The position numbers were made by a program, and so were the translations under genes. From the NCBI GenBank assembly GCA_964522665.1, contig CAZFVY010000034.1, positions 1 to 59,464 of the forward strand: a stretch of DNA of 59,464 nucleotides, given 5' to 3'. This DNA is from CAZFVY01 sp964522665 (GTDB taxonomy: Bacteria; Verrucomicrobiota; Verrucomicrobiia; Limisphaerales; CAZFVY01). The notes beneath the pieces were generated by a model. The model saw only the letters and a program-made list of their open reading frames with translations. It searched no databases and was not told the DNA's origin. This document shows positions 43,704 to 52,226 of this stretch, piece by piece; within the stretch, counting starts at the first letter, position 1, and the number at the start of each line of letters is the position of its first letter.

Positions 43704-44714
43704 ATGAAAACCATGCAACGGTGGATGGGCATTACGGCTTTCGCGCTGGGGGTATTGGTCGCCGCCCAGGCGCAAGAAGTTGGCACGGTGCAATCGGACC
43801 GGGTTAACGTTCGCGGCCAAGCCTCCCTCTCGAGCGAGGTGGTCGCCCACTTGAAGCAAGGCGACACCGTCAATGTCCTCGGGGAGATCACCCTGCCGAA
43901 GCCGAAAAAGGGCGAACCGCTGAAGTGGTTGCGCATCCAACTGCCGCCTAATACGCCCGTCTGGATTTCCGGGACTTTCGTCGATCCGACCAACAAGACC
44001 GTCAGCGTCAAACGCCTAAACCTGCGCGCTGGTCCCGGCGAGAATTACAGCGTCCTCGGCCGCCTCGACAAGGGAGCCGTCGTCAACCAGATCCGTGCCA
44101 CCGACAACTGGTTGCAGATCGAGACGCCCACCAACGCCTATGCGTTCGTCGCCGCCGAATTTGTGACCATTAACGCGACCCAGCCGGCTCCCGCGCCGAC
44201 GCTCGCGGAGACCAAACCAGTCGAGCAACCCGTTGAGAAACCGATCGAAAAACCGGTCGATAAAACCGATGTTCCGCCCGTGAAGGAAGCCCCCGTCGTG
44301 CCAGCGCCCGCGCCGCAGCCGACCGTAACGCAAACTCCGCCACCCGTCGTGCCCGCGACCGTCCCCGCGGTCGTTCCGGCCGAAGTGACACCCGCGCCCG
44401 CGACGCCCGTGACGGAAAAGCCAGTGGTGGCCGCGCCGCCCGCGGAAGTGAAAGACACCACGCCGCCGCCCAAGCGGGTCATCTCTCGGGAAGGCATCAT
44501 TCGCCGGACCGTCAGCATCCAGGCGCCGACGCGCATGGGCCTCGTCAGCTCCGAGAACGGTGAACTGATCGATTACCTGGATTCGGACAAACTCGGAATC
44601 AAACTTGATTCACTCGTCGGCCTGAAAGTCTTGGTAAGCGGCGAAGAAGAGATGGATGAACGCTGGCCCAACACGCCCATCGTGACGCTGGACAACATCC
44701 GTCTCGTGCCTTAA
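43704..44714 (+). CDS. Secreted protein with two bacterial SH3 domains
   Basis: 336 residues from ATG at 43704, with signal peptide MGITAFALGVLVAAQAQ. Two SH3b repeats are visible: RVNVRGQASLSSEVVAHLKQ and LNLRAGPGENYSVLGRLDKG, each about 60 residues, followed by a long Pro/Val/Ala/Thr-rich spacer (about 165-270, with repeats such as EKPIEKPVDK) and a conserved-looking C-terminal domain (KRVISREGIIRRTVSIQAPT). SH3b domains often bind peptidoglycan. Its stop shares a base with the folD ATG (TAATG), so translation is coupled. Confidence 0.85.
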   Translation: MKTMQRWMGITAFALGVLVAAQAQEVGTVQSDRVNVRGQASLSSEVVAHLKQGDTVNVLGEITLPKPKKGEPLKWLRIQLPPNTPVWISGTFVDPTNKTVSVKRLNLRAGPGENYSVLGRLDKGAVVNQIRATDNWLQIETPTNAYAFVAAEFVTINATQPAPAPTLAETKPVEQPVEKPIEKPVDKTDVPPVKEAPVVPAPAPQPTVTQTPPPVVPATVPAVVPAEVTPAPATPVTEKPVVAAPPAEVKDTTPPPKRVISREGIIRRTVSIQAPTRMGLVSSENGELIDYLDSDKLGIKLDSLVGLKVLVSGEEEMDERWPNTPIVTLDNIRLVP

Positions 44715-45619
44715 TGGCCGTTTCCAACCTAATCGACGGCCGCGCGATCGCGGAGGAAATCAATCGTGAGACGGCCGCGGCCGTGCTTGCCGTCAAGGAT
44801 TCGGCCGGCTTGCCGCCTGGGTTGGCCTTCGTGCGGGTTGGGGAAGACCCCGCCTCGCAAGTCTATGTCGGGATGAAAGGGCGCATGTGCGCCCAACTCG
44901 GCCTCCACTCGGTTACGCACGTTTTGCCCGAAACGGCTTTGACCTCCGAGCTGCTCGCGCTCATCGACCGACTGAACGCGGACCCCTCGATTCATGGCAT
45001 CCTGGTCCAAGCCCCGCTCCCCCGGCAGATCAACGCCGACGCGGTTTATTCCGCGGTCGCACCGGCCAAGGACGTGGACGGTTTCCACCCGGTCAACGTC
45101 GGCAAATTGTTGCTCGGAGACACGTCTGGTTTCGTGCCCTGCACCCCGGCGGGCGTTCACGAGTTGCTGATTCGCGCCAATACTCCCATTGCCGGCGCTG
45201 AGGTCGTCATTCTCGGGCGCGGCGCCATCGTCGGCAAGCCGATGGCCGCCATTTTGATGCAGAAAGCTCCGCACGCCGACGCCACCGTGACGGTTTGCCA
45301 CTCGCGGACGCGCGACCTGGCTGCCCACGCCCGTCGGGCCGATATCTTGATCGCCGCGATCGGCTCCCCGCTTTTCGTTAAGTCGGACATGGTCAAGCCG
45401 GGCGCCGTCGTGATCGACGTCGGCGTCAACCGCGTCCCCGACCCCGCGGCGAAAAGCGGCTCCCGTCTTGTCGGCGATGTCGATTTCTCCGCGGTGCAAC
45501 CAATCGCCGGCCGGATCACCCCGAATCCGGGTGGCGTCGGCCCGATGACGATCGCGATGCTAATGCGCAACACCGTGCGCGCGGCGCAAGCGGCGCTCGG
45601 CCTCCAGCCGGCGGCCTAG
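44714..45619 (+). CDS. folD: Bifunctional methylenetetrahydrofolate dehydrogenase/cyclohydrolase FolD
   Basis: 301 residues. YVGMKGRMC contains the catalytic K55 and the Tyr needed for cyclohydrolase; PAKDVDGFHPVNVGKL, CTPAGVHELL, GRGAIVGKPMAAIL and TPNPGGVGPMTIAMLM are the expected family blocks. It interconverts methylene- and formyl-tetrahydrofolate with NADP. It overlaps the end of the SH3 gene by one base. Confidence 0.96.
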   Translation: MAVSNLIDGRAIAEEINRETAAAVLAVKDSAGLPPGLAFVRVGEDPASQVYVGMKGRMCAQLGLHSVTHVLPETALTSELLALIDRLNADPSIHGILVQAPLPRQINADAVYSAVAPAKDVDGFHPVNVGKLLLGDTSGFVPCTPAGVHELLIRANTPIAGAEVVILGRGAIVGKPMAAILMQKAPHADATVTVCHSRTRDLAAHARRADILIAAIGSPLFVKSDMVKPGAVVIDVGVNRVPDPAAKSGSRLVGDVDFSAVQPIAGRITPNPGGVGPMTIAMLMRNTVRAAQAALGLQPAA

Positions 45620-45693
45620 CGAGCGACACGATTACCCGGACGCTCAGCCAGATTTTTCACGATTCCAAAACTTAAAACCAAAGCGCCCTTCCC

Positions 45694-46149
45694 ATGCAAC
45701 CAACCCGCATCCTCCCCGATTTACAGTGCTCACTGCTCTGCGAAGAAGTTCGCCAGGAGATCAATGGCAACTTCATCCTGATCGGCATCTTCGGTTACGT
45801 CCAAGTTCCGAAGCTGCCGATCACCGCGTTCAAACTCTGTGTCTTCGATCGCTGGACGGCCGGCGTCGGCCTGTTCACCGAATGCGTGCGACTGGTCGGC
45901 CCTGACCAAACGACCGTCCTGCGTCAAAGCCAGGTAAAATTTGGCCTCCGCGAAGCCTCGCACAACGCCACGAACGTCACAGTTTTCGCCCAAGTCGAGT
46001 TCACGACCCCAGGTGTCTATTTCGTCGAAATCCTGGTGGACGACGTCATGAAGCTTCGGTTTCCCCTGCCTGTGATGATCGTGCAACCGCCGCCCGGCTC
46101 GCAGCCGAACGGCCCCGAGCAGGCGCCACCGCAACCGGCCGCGGAATAA
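45694..46149 (+). CDS. DUF6941 family protein
   Basis: 151 residues with the family start PDLQCSLLCEEVRQEINGNF and ILIGIFGYVQVPKLPI. The body is beta-rich with the closing strand pair VYFVEILVDDVMKLRFPLPV, then a low-complexity Pro/Gln tail. The fold suggests a C2-like domain; function is unknown. It stands alone with 74 bp upstream. Confidence 0.75.
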   Translation: MQPTRILPDLQCSLLCEEVRQEINGNFILIGIFGYVQVPKLPITAFKLCVFDRWTAGVGLFTECVRLVGPDQTTVLRQSQVKFGLREASHNATNVTVFAQVEFTTPGVYFVEILVDDVMKLRFPLPVMIVQPPPGSQPNGPEQAPPQPAAE

Positions 46150-46334
46150 GTTCACCCGCCGTTGCCTGGCCGGCGCGGCCGGCGTTCCGGTGACCACGGC
46201 TTGCCGCGGCGCTCCGCGTCCGATTGCGATTTCGGGGCGCGCTCCGACGCCGGACGCTTCCGCACGTTCGTTGGCGGTTTCGCAAACTCGGCTTTTCCGC
46301 CGCGCGCAACCGGTGTAGTTTTCTCCATCCGACC

Positions 46335-47207
46335 ATGATGGACGGTAACGCAGAGCCTGCCGGGAATGCCTGGCAACCATTAACGTTCGGCGGCGTCGCG
46401 CGCTTTGCGCGGGCGCCTCTCCGCCGACTGCTGGCGGTGGAGTTGATTACGGCGACGATCGTCGCGGCCGCGACCCTTTGGTTCCTGCATCGGAACTGGT
46501 GCCCGGCCATCCAACGTGCCGTTCAGCAACTTCCCGCCGAAGGCCGGCTTGAGGACGGCCAGCTCCACTGGAACGGCCCGCCGGTGTTGCGCCTCGCGAA
46601 CGGCCCCTTCCTCGCCCTCGCGCTCAACCGCGCGGCGGACGGCGACAGTGGCCAAGTCGCGGACGTGCGGATCGAGTTCGGTCAGGTGAGCGTCAACGTG
46701 AGTTCGCTCTTTGGCCACACGGAATTCTTCTATCCCAGAAACCTCTCCCTCTCGCTCACGCGGGAAGACGCCGCGCCTTGGTGGGGGGCCTGGCAACCGT
46801 TCCTGCTCGTCGGAGCGGGCGCGACGGTCATGGTTTCGCTCTTCACAGTGTGGGCGGTTTTGGCCGCGCTTTACGCCCTCCCGATCCGCGCGCTGGCCTA
46901 TTTCATCGACCGCGCGATCAGCTGGACCGGCGCCTGGCGGCTGGCCTCGGCGGCCCTCATGTCGGGGGCGCTCTTCATGGCCGCCGCGATCACGCTTTAC
47001 GGCGAGCGCCGCCTGAATCTGATCGCGCTGCTCGTCGCCGAAGCGCTGCATCTCATCATCGGCTGGGTTTATTGCCTCGCCGCGCCGGCCTGGCTGCCGC
47101 GCGCCGCCGGCGCCGCCGAGCCAAGCTCGCGCAATCCCTTCGCCCCAGCCCCACCGCCCGACCCCGGACCGCAAGCCCCGGAACCGCCGCCTCCGACGAC
47201 GTCGTGA
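46335..47207 (+). CDS. Membrane protein, unknown function
   Basis: 290 residues from the ATG pair at 46335/46338. Four membrane segments: LLAVELITATIVAAATLWFL, VSLFTVWAVLAALYAL, ALMSGALFMAAAITL and LHLIIGWVYCLAAPAWL. Between the first two lies a predicted extracytoplasmic part of about 100 residues (LEDGQLHWNGPPVLRL to FFYPRNLSLSL). The tail is Pro-rich. No family recognised. It precedes the VWA-like protein gene by 100 bp on the same strand. Confidence 0.65.
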   Translation: MMDGNAEPAGNAWQPLTFGGVARFARAPLRRLLAVELITATIVAAATLWFLHRNWCPAIQRAVQQLPAEGRLEDGQLHWNGPPVLRLANGPFLALALNRAADGDSGQVADVRIEFGQVSVNVSSLFGHTEFFYPRNLSLSLTREDAAPWWGAWQPFLLVGAGATVMVSLFTVWAVLAALYALPIRALAYFIDRAISWTGAWRLASAALMSGALFMAAAITLYGERRLNLIALLVAEALHLIIGWVYCLAAPAWLPRAAGAAEPSSRNPFAPAPPPDPGPQAPEPPPPTTS

Positions 47208-47279
47208 AACCGCGCCAATTCTCCTTGTTCGCGCCGCCTTCCAACGCCATACTCAGGCGCTCGCGGACGCTCACTCCTG

Positions 47280-47296
47280 GCGGAGGACGCCTCCGC
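47280..47296 (+). promoter_or_regulatory. Hairpin just upstream of the VWA-like gene
   Basis: GCGGAGG (47280-47286) and CCTCCGC (47290-47296) are perfect arms with a 3-nt loop, 11 nt before the TTG start. GGAGG is therefore inside the stem; it is too far from the TTG to be a normal ribosome binding site. Confidence 0.35.
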
Positions 47297-47307
47297 GTGA
47301 CCAATAC

Positions 47308-49761
47308 TTGAATAGGTTGACTCAACGCCGATTTCCGAAGCGCTTAATTCGCGGCGCGCTTTGCCTGCTGCTGGCGATGGGTTGCTCGACGTGGGGCGCG
47401 AACTTCCTCTACGTCCTGGACATATCCGCGCCCATGAAGGGGCAGGAGGAAAAAGCGGTCGCCGAGCTTCTTCACGATCTCGACGCCGCGCTGGGGCCGC
47501 CGGCCGTTCGCCTCCGCGCGGGTGATCAGATCTACCTCTGGACCTTCGACGCCGAGGTCAACGAATTGGTTCGCCTCGACTATCGGCCGGGCGCGGAGAA
47601 AACGCTCAAAGCCGACGTTCGACTTCGCCTCGAAGGTCTTCGGCCCGCCGGTAAGCCAAACCTCGGACGTCTTTTAGTCCGCGCCTTGCAGCAATTCGGT
47701 CCGCCGCAAATGGGGGAACTCGATCTTTTTATCTACACCGAAGGCCAGGCAAACATCCCGGGCCGTGAATCGGATGCGATCACCCAACTCTACAAGGATA
47801 ACTACGAACCGTATTCGCGCCTTCCCCATCTAACGCTCATTCGGTACGGTAAAAAAGGCCCACCGAAGGAAACCGCAAAAGTGATTGCGGCCCTGGGGGG
47901 CGAGCTTGCGGCCGGCGGACAAATCCCCGCGTCGCCTCCCATTCAAGCCAGCGAGACGAATCACACCGCGGTCGCCGTCAGTCCCCGTCCGACGACCGCC
48001 ACCACGAATCTAGCCGCGACCACTTCGACCAACCTGACGGTCGCGACCCGCACAAATAGCCCGCCGGCCGCAAACCCGATCCCGCCAAAGGAGTTGGCCA
48101 ACGCCAACCCAGCCACCAATCAAATACCGAAGGTCGTTCAAGCGTCGGTTAAGACCAACGCTCCGCCGGTCGCCGCGGTTCCCGCGCCGCCGATCATGGT
48201 CGAGCTGGTCCCGCCGGACGATTCCGCGCGCGAGTTGCCACCCGACGGACAATGGCGGGCGCTCCCGGGCGCGTCGCTGAGTTTCTCATCATCCGATCTG
48301 GAGCGATTGAGCGCGAATTGGGTCCGTTTCGGCGTTCAAACGCCCGGCGGCGTTGAGCTCCGCGTCGTGCCGGAGGGCCGGCCCACGCAGTTCGTTCCGC
48401 TGGGCCGGGTGATCCAATTGGGGACACTCGGACAGAAGTTCGGTTTCCAAATCAGGGCCAGTTCCACCGAGTCGGCCGGTCAGGATTTGAAGCTGAAGCT
48501 GTCGGTGAATTTCGCTCCCGGCCAAACCGTCCGCGCGAACGGGAACCTCATCCTGCCTGTCCGTTTCGCGCTTCCCGTGCAGGCGCAGGTCGTTACCCGC
48601 GAAATCTCACTCGGCGAATTAGTCGGCGGCGCCGCGAGCGTCACCCGCAATCTGGAACTGCGCGTCCAAGGTGCACCGGACGGCCGGCGGCTGCGAGTGA
48701 CCAAGCAGGGCGAAGGGTTGGCGGGCGTCTCCGTGACGCCGGAACTGATCGCGTTGCAAGCCGGCAACATGTCGGTGGAGTTGACGTTCACTGGCCTTGA
48801 CGCTCGTTCGCCGGGGCCGATCGACGGCGCGCTGATTCTGACGCCGGAGGGCGGCGAAAGCGCGGTTTTCCGAGCGCCGACGACGACCTTGGCGGTGCAT
48901 GGCCGCGTCCTGAGCGCGCCGGCGATCCTGGCGGAGATTGACGATCCGATGGTCGCAGGCCAGCCGATCGTGATCCGCGCGCGGCTCGACAGCGGCGAGA
49001 AACTCCCCCTCAACGCGATCGTCCGCCCTCACTACGTCCCGAAGGAAACGCAACTCGAGCTTCGTGACAGCGGAGTGGCCGACGACGCGGACCTTAAGGC
49101 CAATGACGGCATCTACAGCGGCTCATTTCGCGAAACGGCAAAACCGGGCCGTTACCAAATCGTGATTTCCTGCGCGGCGACCAACCGCGGAGTTCGCCCG
49201 TTGACCGCGGCTGCTCCCATCTATTTCCAGGTCCTGAACTCCACTCTGACCGGGACGCTGATCAGCAAGAAGCGCAACGAAAAACTGCCCTTGCGCGCCA
49301 CGGTTCTCTCCGAATACCCGACCGAGCTGGCGTTCGTCGTTGAATCCACGCCCGGCGCGGCGCCGCTCGAAACGGAGCTGGCCGCCAAGACCCTAAAACC
49401 CGGCGAGAATATCCTCGATTTGCTCGTAACCCCAACTCCGGGCGCTTCCGCCGGCCGCTATCGCTTCGCCCTCCAACTCGTCACCGAACCGATCAACGGC
49501 AAACGGGCGCGCATCCCGCTGAACTTTGACATCGCGCTCACGCCCATTGCGGCCTACATCTTCAAGCTCGCCATGTATGGCCTCGCCGCCGCGGGAGTCT
49601 TAGTTCTATTGATTATCGCGCCGTGGCGCCGCACACCGGCGAGACCCGCGACGACGAAGCAGCCAGTCGAACCAGCGGCCCCCGCGCCTGGCTCGGTTAA
49701 ACCTCAGACGGCGTTCAAACATCGGATCAATCTACCACCTGGCCCGAAGCCACTGCGGTAG
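47308..49761 (+). CDS. VWA-like membrane-anchored protein with choice-of-anchor X-type domain
   Basis: 817 residues from a TTG start, uncertain. A signal segment (GALCLLLAMGCSTWGA) is followed by a von Willebrand A-like domain (VLDISAPMKGQEEKAVAELL) whose MIDAS motif is D-I-S-A-P rather than D-x-S-x-S, so metal binding is doubtful. A Thr/Asn/Pro-rich linker with NATNQ- and TNLT-type repeats covers about 210-290. The region near 595-615 (DSGVADDADLKANDGIYSGS) matches the choice-of-anchor X-type end. One membrane helix near the C-terminus (LAMYGLAAAGVLVLLIIAPW) anchors the protein. The role is unknown. Confidence 0.72.
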   Translation: MNRLTQRRFPKRLIRGALCLLLAMGCSTWGANFLYVLDISAPMKGQEEKAVAELLHDLDAALGPPAVRLRAGDQIYLWTFDAEVNELVRLDYRPGAEKTLKADVRLRLEGLRPAGKPNLGRLLVRALQQFGPPQMGELDLFIYTEGQANIPGRESDAITQLYKDNYEPYSRLPHLTLIRYGKKGPPKETAKVIAALGGELAAGGQIPASPPIQASETNHTAVAVSPRPTTATTNLAATTSTNLTVATRTNSPPAANPIPPKELANANPATNQIPKVVQASVKTNAPPVAAVPAPPIMVELVPPDDSARELPPDGQWRALPGASLSFSSSDLERLSANWVRFGVQTPGGVELRVVPEGRPTQFVPLGRVIQLGTLGQKFGFQIRASSTESAGQDLKLKLSVNFAPGQTVRANGNLILPVRFALPVQAQVVTREISLGELVGGAASVTRNLELRVQGAPDGRRLRVTKQGEGLAGVSVTPELIALQAGNMSVELTFTGLDARSPGPIDGALILTPEGGESAVFRAPTTTLAVHGRVLSAPAILAEIDDPMVAGQPIVIRARLDSGEKLPLNAIVRPHYVPKETQLELRDSGVADDADLKANDGIYSGSFRETAKPGRYQIVISCAATNRGVRPLTAAAPIYFQVLNSTLTGTLISKKRNEKLPLRATVLSEYPTELAFVVESTPGAAPLETELAAKTLKPGENILDLLVTPTPGASAGRYRFALQLVTEPINGKRARIPLNFDIALTPIAAYIFKLAMYGLAAAGVLVLLIIAPWRRTPARPATTKQPVEPAAPAPGSVKPQTAFKHRINLPPGPKPLR

Positions 49762-49786
49762 CCGTTCTGACCACCCGCACTCCACC

Positions 49787-49800
49787 ACGCGTTCGCGCGT
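49787..49800. terminator. Small hairpin at a convergent junction
   Basis: ACGCG-TTCG-CGCGT forms a 5-bp stem with a TTCG loop, 4 nt before the stop codon of the opposing MFS gene. Short, so only weak support. Confidence 0.25.
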
Positions 49801-49804
49801 CAAT

Positions 49805-51130
49805 TCAGTTCCTGCTCGACGCCTCATCGATCGGCGTCACCGGGTCGATCCAGCGCCAGCACGCGGCGCCGAGGAGATAAATCGCCGCCGAAATCCAAAA
49901 CGTGATCGCCCAGTTGTGGTTGCTGTATTTGAGTATGTAACCAACGACCACCGGCGCGACGGCGCCCGCGATGTTGCCCATCATATTCATGCTACCGGAA
50001 AGCGTGCCCGCGCAGCGGCCGCCCACGTCCATGCACGCGCCCCAGCTTCCGGGCAGGCTCAAATCGAGCAAAAAGCTCGCCAGTCCCATCGAGACCATCG
50101 CGCTCGTCGCGTCCACCGTGTACATGGAAACGATCGACATGACCGCGGCCCCGGTGTAGCCCAAGTACGCCAACCAACGCCGCGCCTTGGCCGTATCGCG
50201 CAGCCGCCGCGCCAAGCGCATGGAAAAGGTTCCCGCGAGGCACGAGCCAATGCCCCCGAAAAAGAGCGGAAACCCGGATAGGAACGCGCTCTTCCCCAAG
50301 GCCAGGCCCCGCCCTTCCTGCAGATAAGTCGGCAGCCAAGTAATGTAAAAATACCACCCGTACGAGAAGCAAAAATACTGCAGCCAAAGCAGCCAGACCG
50401 TCCGGGAGCGCGCCAACTTGGCCCACGGCACGGCGCCGCCGCCCGACGAATTGTCCACCGCCTCGCGCAACAGTTCGCGCTCGGCCGCGCTCACCCCCGG
50501 ATGCTCCGCCGGATCATCGCGAAACCAGAGGTGCCAGAGAATCGCCCAAACGATCCCCAATCCGCCGAAGACCAGGAACGCCCGCCGCCATGACATGAAA
50601 TTGAACATCCAGACCACCAACAACGGCGTGAACGCCCCACCCCAACGCGCGCTGAGCCACATCAATCCGACCGCGCGGCCTCGCTCGTGCTTGGGCAGCC
50701 AGGTCGTGAAGACCTTCGCCAAGTTCGGAAAACAGCCCGCCTCCCCGGCGCCGAACAGGAACCGCGTGATGAGCAGTGAAGTGAGATTCCACGCCGAACC
50801 GGTCGCGGCCGTAAACACCGACCACCAGACCACCACCCGCATCAGCACGCGTCGCGGTCCCATCCAATCCGCCAGCCAGCCGCTCGGAATCTCGAACAGC
50901 GCGTACGCCCAGGCGAACGCGGAAAACGCGTAGCCCATTTCCACCGGATCCAAGCCCAGGTCACGCCGAATCGACGGCACCGCCTGCGATACGCAAACCC
51001 GATCAACGTACGTAATGATCGCCAGCGTGCCGGCGAAAAGTATCACCCAATGCCGCGTATTGCTTGTCCGCGCCGTCGGCGGCGGGACCGTCGGACGGCT
51101 CGGCAATGGCATGGACGCTGGGTCGCTCAA
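49805..51130 (-). CDS. MFS transporter, anion:cation symporter type
   Basis: 441 residues from TTG at 51130; GGAGGGCGGGGAT directly before it supports this start, which overlaps the isomerase stop (TTGA). Twelve membrane helices and the motif GWLADWMGPRRVLMRV are visible; YVDRVCVSQAVPSIRRDLGL in helix 1 is typical of hexuronate/phthalate-type ACS carriers. It closes a three-gene unit with the Tat-type isomerase and the PVC haem dehydrogenase and probably imports a sugar acid or related product. Substrate inferred only. Confidence 0.88.
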   Translation of the reverse strand: MSDPASMPLPSRPTVPPPTARTSNTRHWVILFAGTLAIITYVDRVCVSQAVPSIRRDLGLDPVEMGYAFSAFAWAYALFEIPSGWLADWMGPRRVLMRVVVWWSVFTAATGSAWNLTSLLITRFLFGAGEAGCFPNLAKVFTTWLPKHERGRAVGLMWLSARWGGAFTPLLVVWMFNFMSWRRAFLVFGGLGIVWAILWHLWFRDDPAEHPGVSAAERELLREAVDNSSGGGAVPWAKLARSRTVWLLWLQYFCFSYGWYFYITWLPTYLQEGRGLALGKSAFLSGFPLFFGGIGSCLAGTFSMRLARRLRDTAKARRWLAYLGYTGAAVMSIVSMYTVDATSAMVSMGLASFLLDLSLPGSWGACMDVGGRCAGTLSGSMNMMGNIAGAVAPVVVGYILKYSNHNWAITFWISAAIYLLGAACWRWIDPVTPIDEASSRN

Positions 51131-52212
51131 ATCCCCGCCCTCCGCGCGTAAGCGAAGCAGCGTTGAATGTTCTCATCTTCGGCGCGGAGTTTTTCGTCAT
51201 CGCTTAAGCCAATCACGCCCGGCAGCGGGCTCTTCGCAGCCTTCGCGCGCACCAGCGCCAGCGTATCCGCGAGGTCGTTTCCCGGCGTTCCAGCCATCAC
51301 AGCCCAGTATTTCTTCGTCAAACACGGCACTTTCAGCGGGTCACGCGTAATCATTTCAAGGTTGAATCGAATGTCGGAACGCGCCCGCCGCAGCGTCGCC
51401 AACATTTTCGGCAGGTCCAGGAAGCCCTCGCCGAGCGGGACTTCGGACAAGAGGAATCCCTCCGTATATTCCTGAACCGCCATATCCTTGACGTGCGTGG
51501 TAAACGCCATCGGCGCGTACGCCTCGATCACCGCCATCGGCTCCTCCAACAGCGCGATGCTGTTGCCTAAATCCACGCAGATCCCGACGTACTCGCTGCC
51601 CATCCGCCCCATCAAACCAACCAATTCCGCGATCCGCCAATCCTTGTGGTTTTCGACCGCCAAACGCAGGCGCAGCTTGCGGGCAATCGGTTCGGCCAGC
51701 CGCAGCGCCTGTTCGCCCTTCTCGGCGAACTGCCGGAACGCCTCGGCGTTCTCAAACGTTTCATACCGTCGTCCACTCAGGACCGCCGTGCGAACCACCG
51801 CGCAACCCGCCTCCTTGGCCATGCGCAAGCTGGCCTCAAAACGCTCCACCTCGGCGGCGCTCCGCGGCAATCCGGCCTGGCCTTCCAGGTACATCCCGTA
51901 GCTCTCCAACTTCGCGCGGACCTTGCCGGCCAATACCTGGTCCCAGCCGCCGACGGTCAATTGCACCCCGCCCGCGCCGAAGCGCTGGCAGTGATCGATG
52001 AAATCAAGCGCCGTGCGGAAGCCCGCTCCCGGCGGATCGTTCTTGCCCGCCCGCCAATGAACGTCAAAAGAATTAGTGCAGACTCCCAGGCGCGTCGTCC
52101 CCGCCGCTTCCGCCGCCAGAGCCTGAGCGGCGCCGCCGAACGCGAACGGGGCCAAACCCATGAGCCGCAACGCCGCGCGGCGATTCATCCCCTGGTTGAT
52201 TGCCGTCTTCAT
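51127..52212 (-). CDS. Tat-exported sugar phosphate isomerase/epimerase-like protein
   Basis: 361 residues from ATG at 52212, with GGAGG 4 nt upstream. The start MKTAINQGMNRRAALRLMGL holds a twin-arginine motif (RRAALRL) and a hydrophobic core to AQALAAEAA. The TIM-barrel metal ligands are visible: Glu in AVENHKD, Asp in GICVDLGN, His in FTTHVKDM and Glu in FNLEMITRDP. It thus appears to be a periplasmic member of the xylose isomerase-like family. It begins 14 bp after the haem protein stop and overlaps the MFS gene by 4 bases. Confidence 0.88.
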   Translation of the reverse strand: MKTAINQGMNRRAALRLMGLAPFAFGGAAQALAAEAAGTTRLGVCTNSFDVHWRAGKNDPPGAGFRTALDFIDHCQRFGAGGVQLTVGGWDQVLAGKVRAKLESYGMYLEGQAGLPRSAAEVERFEASLRMAKEAGCAVVRTAVLSGRRYETFENAEAFRQFAEKGEQALRLAEPIARKLRLRLAVENHKDWRIAELVGLMGRMGSEYVGICVDLGNSIALLEEPMAVIEAYAPMAFTTHVKDMAVQEYTEGFLLSEVPLGEGFLDLPKMLATLRRARSDIRFNLEMITRDPLKVPCLTKKYWAVMAGTPGNDLADTLALVRAKAAKSPLPGVIGLSDDEKLRAEDENIQRCFAYARRAGI

Positions 52213-52226
52213 CGTGCCTCCGTGTT

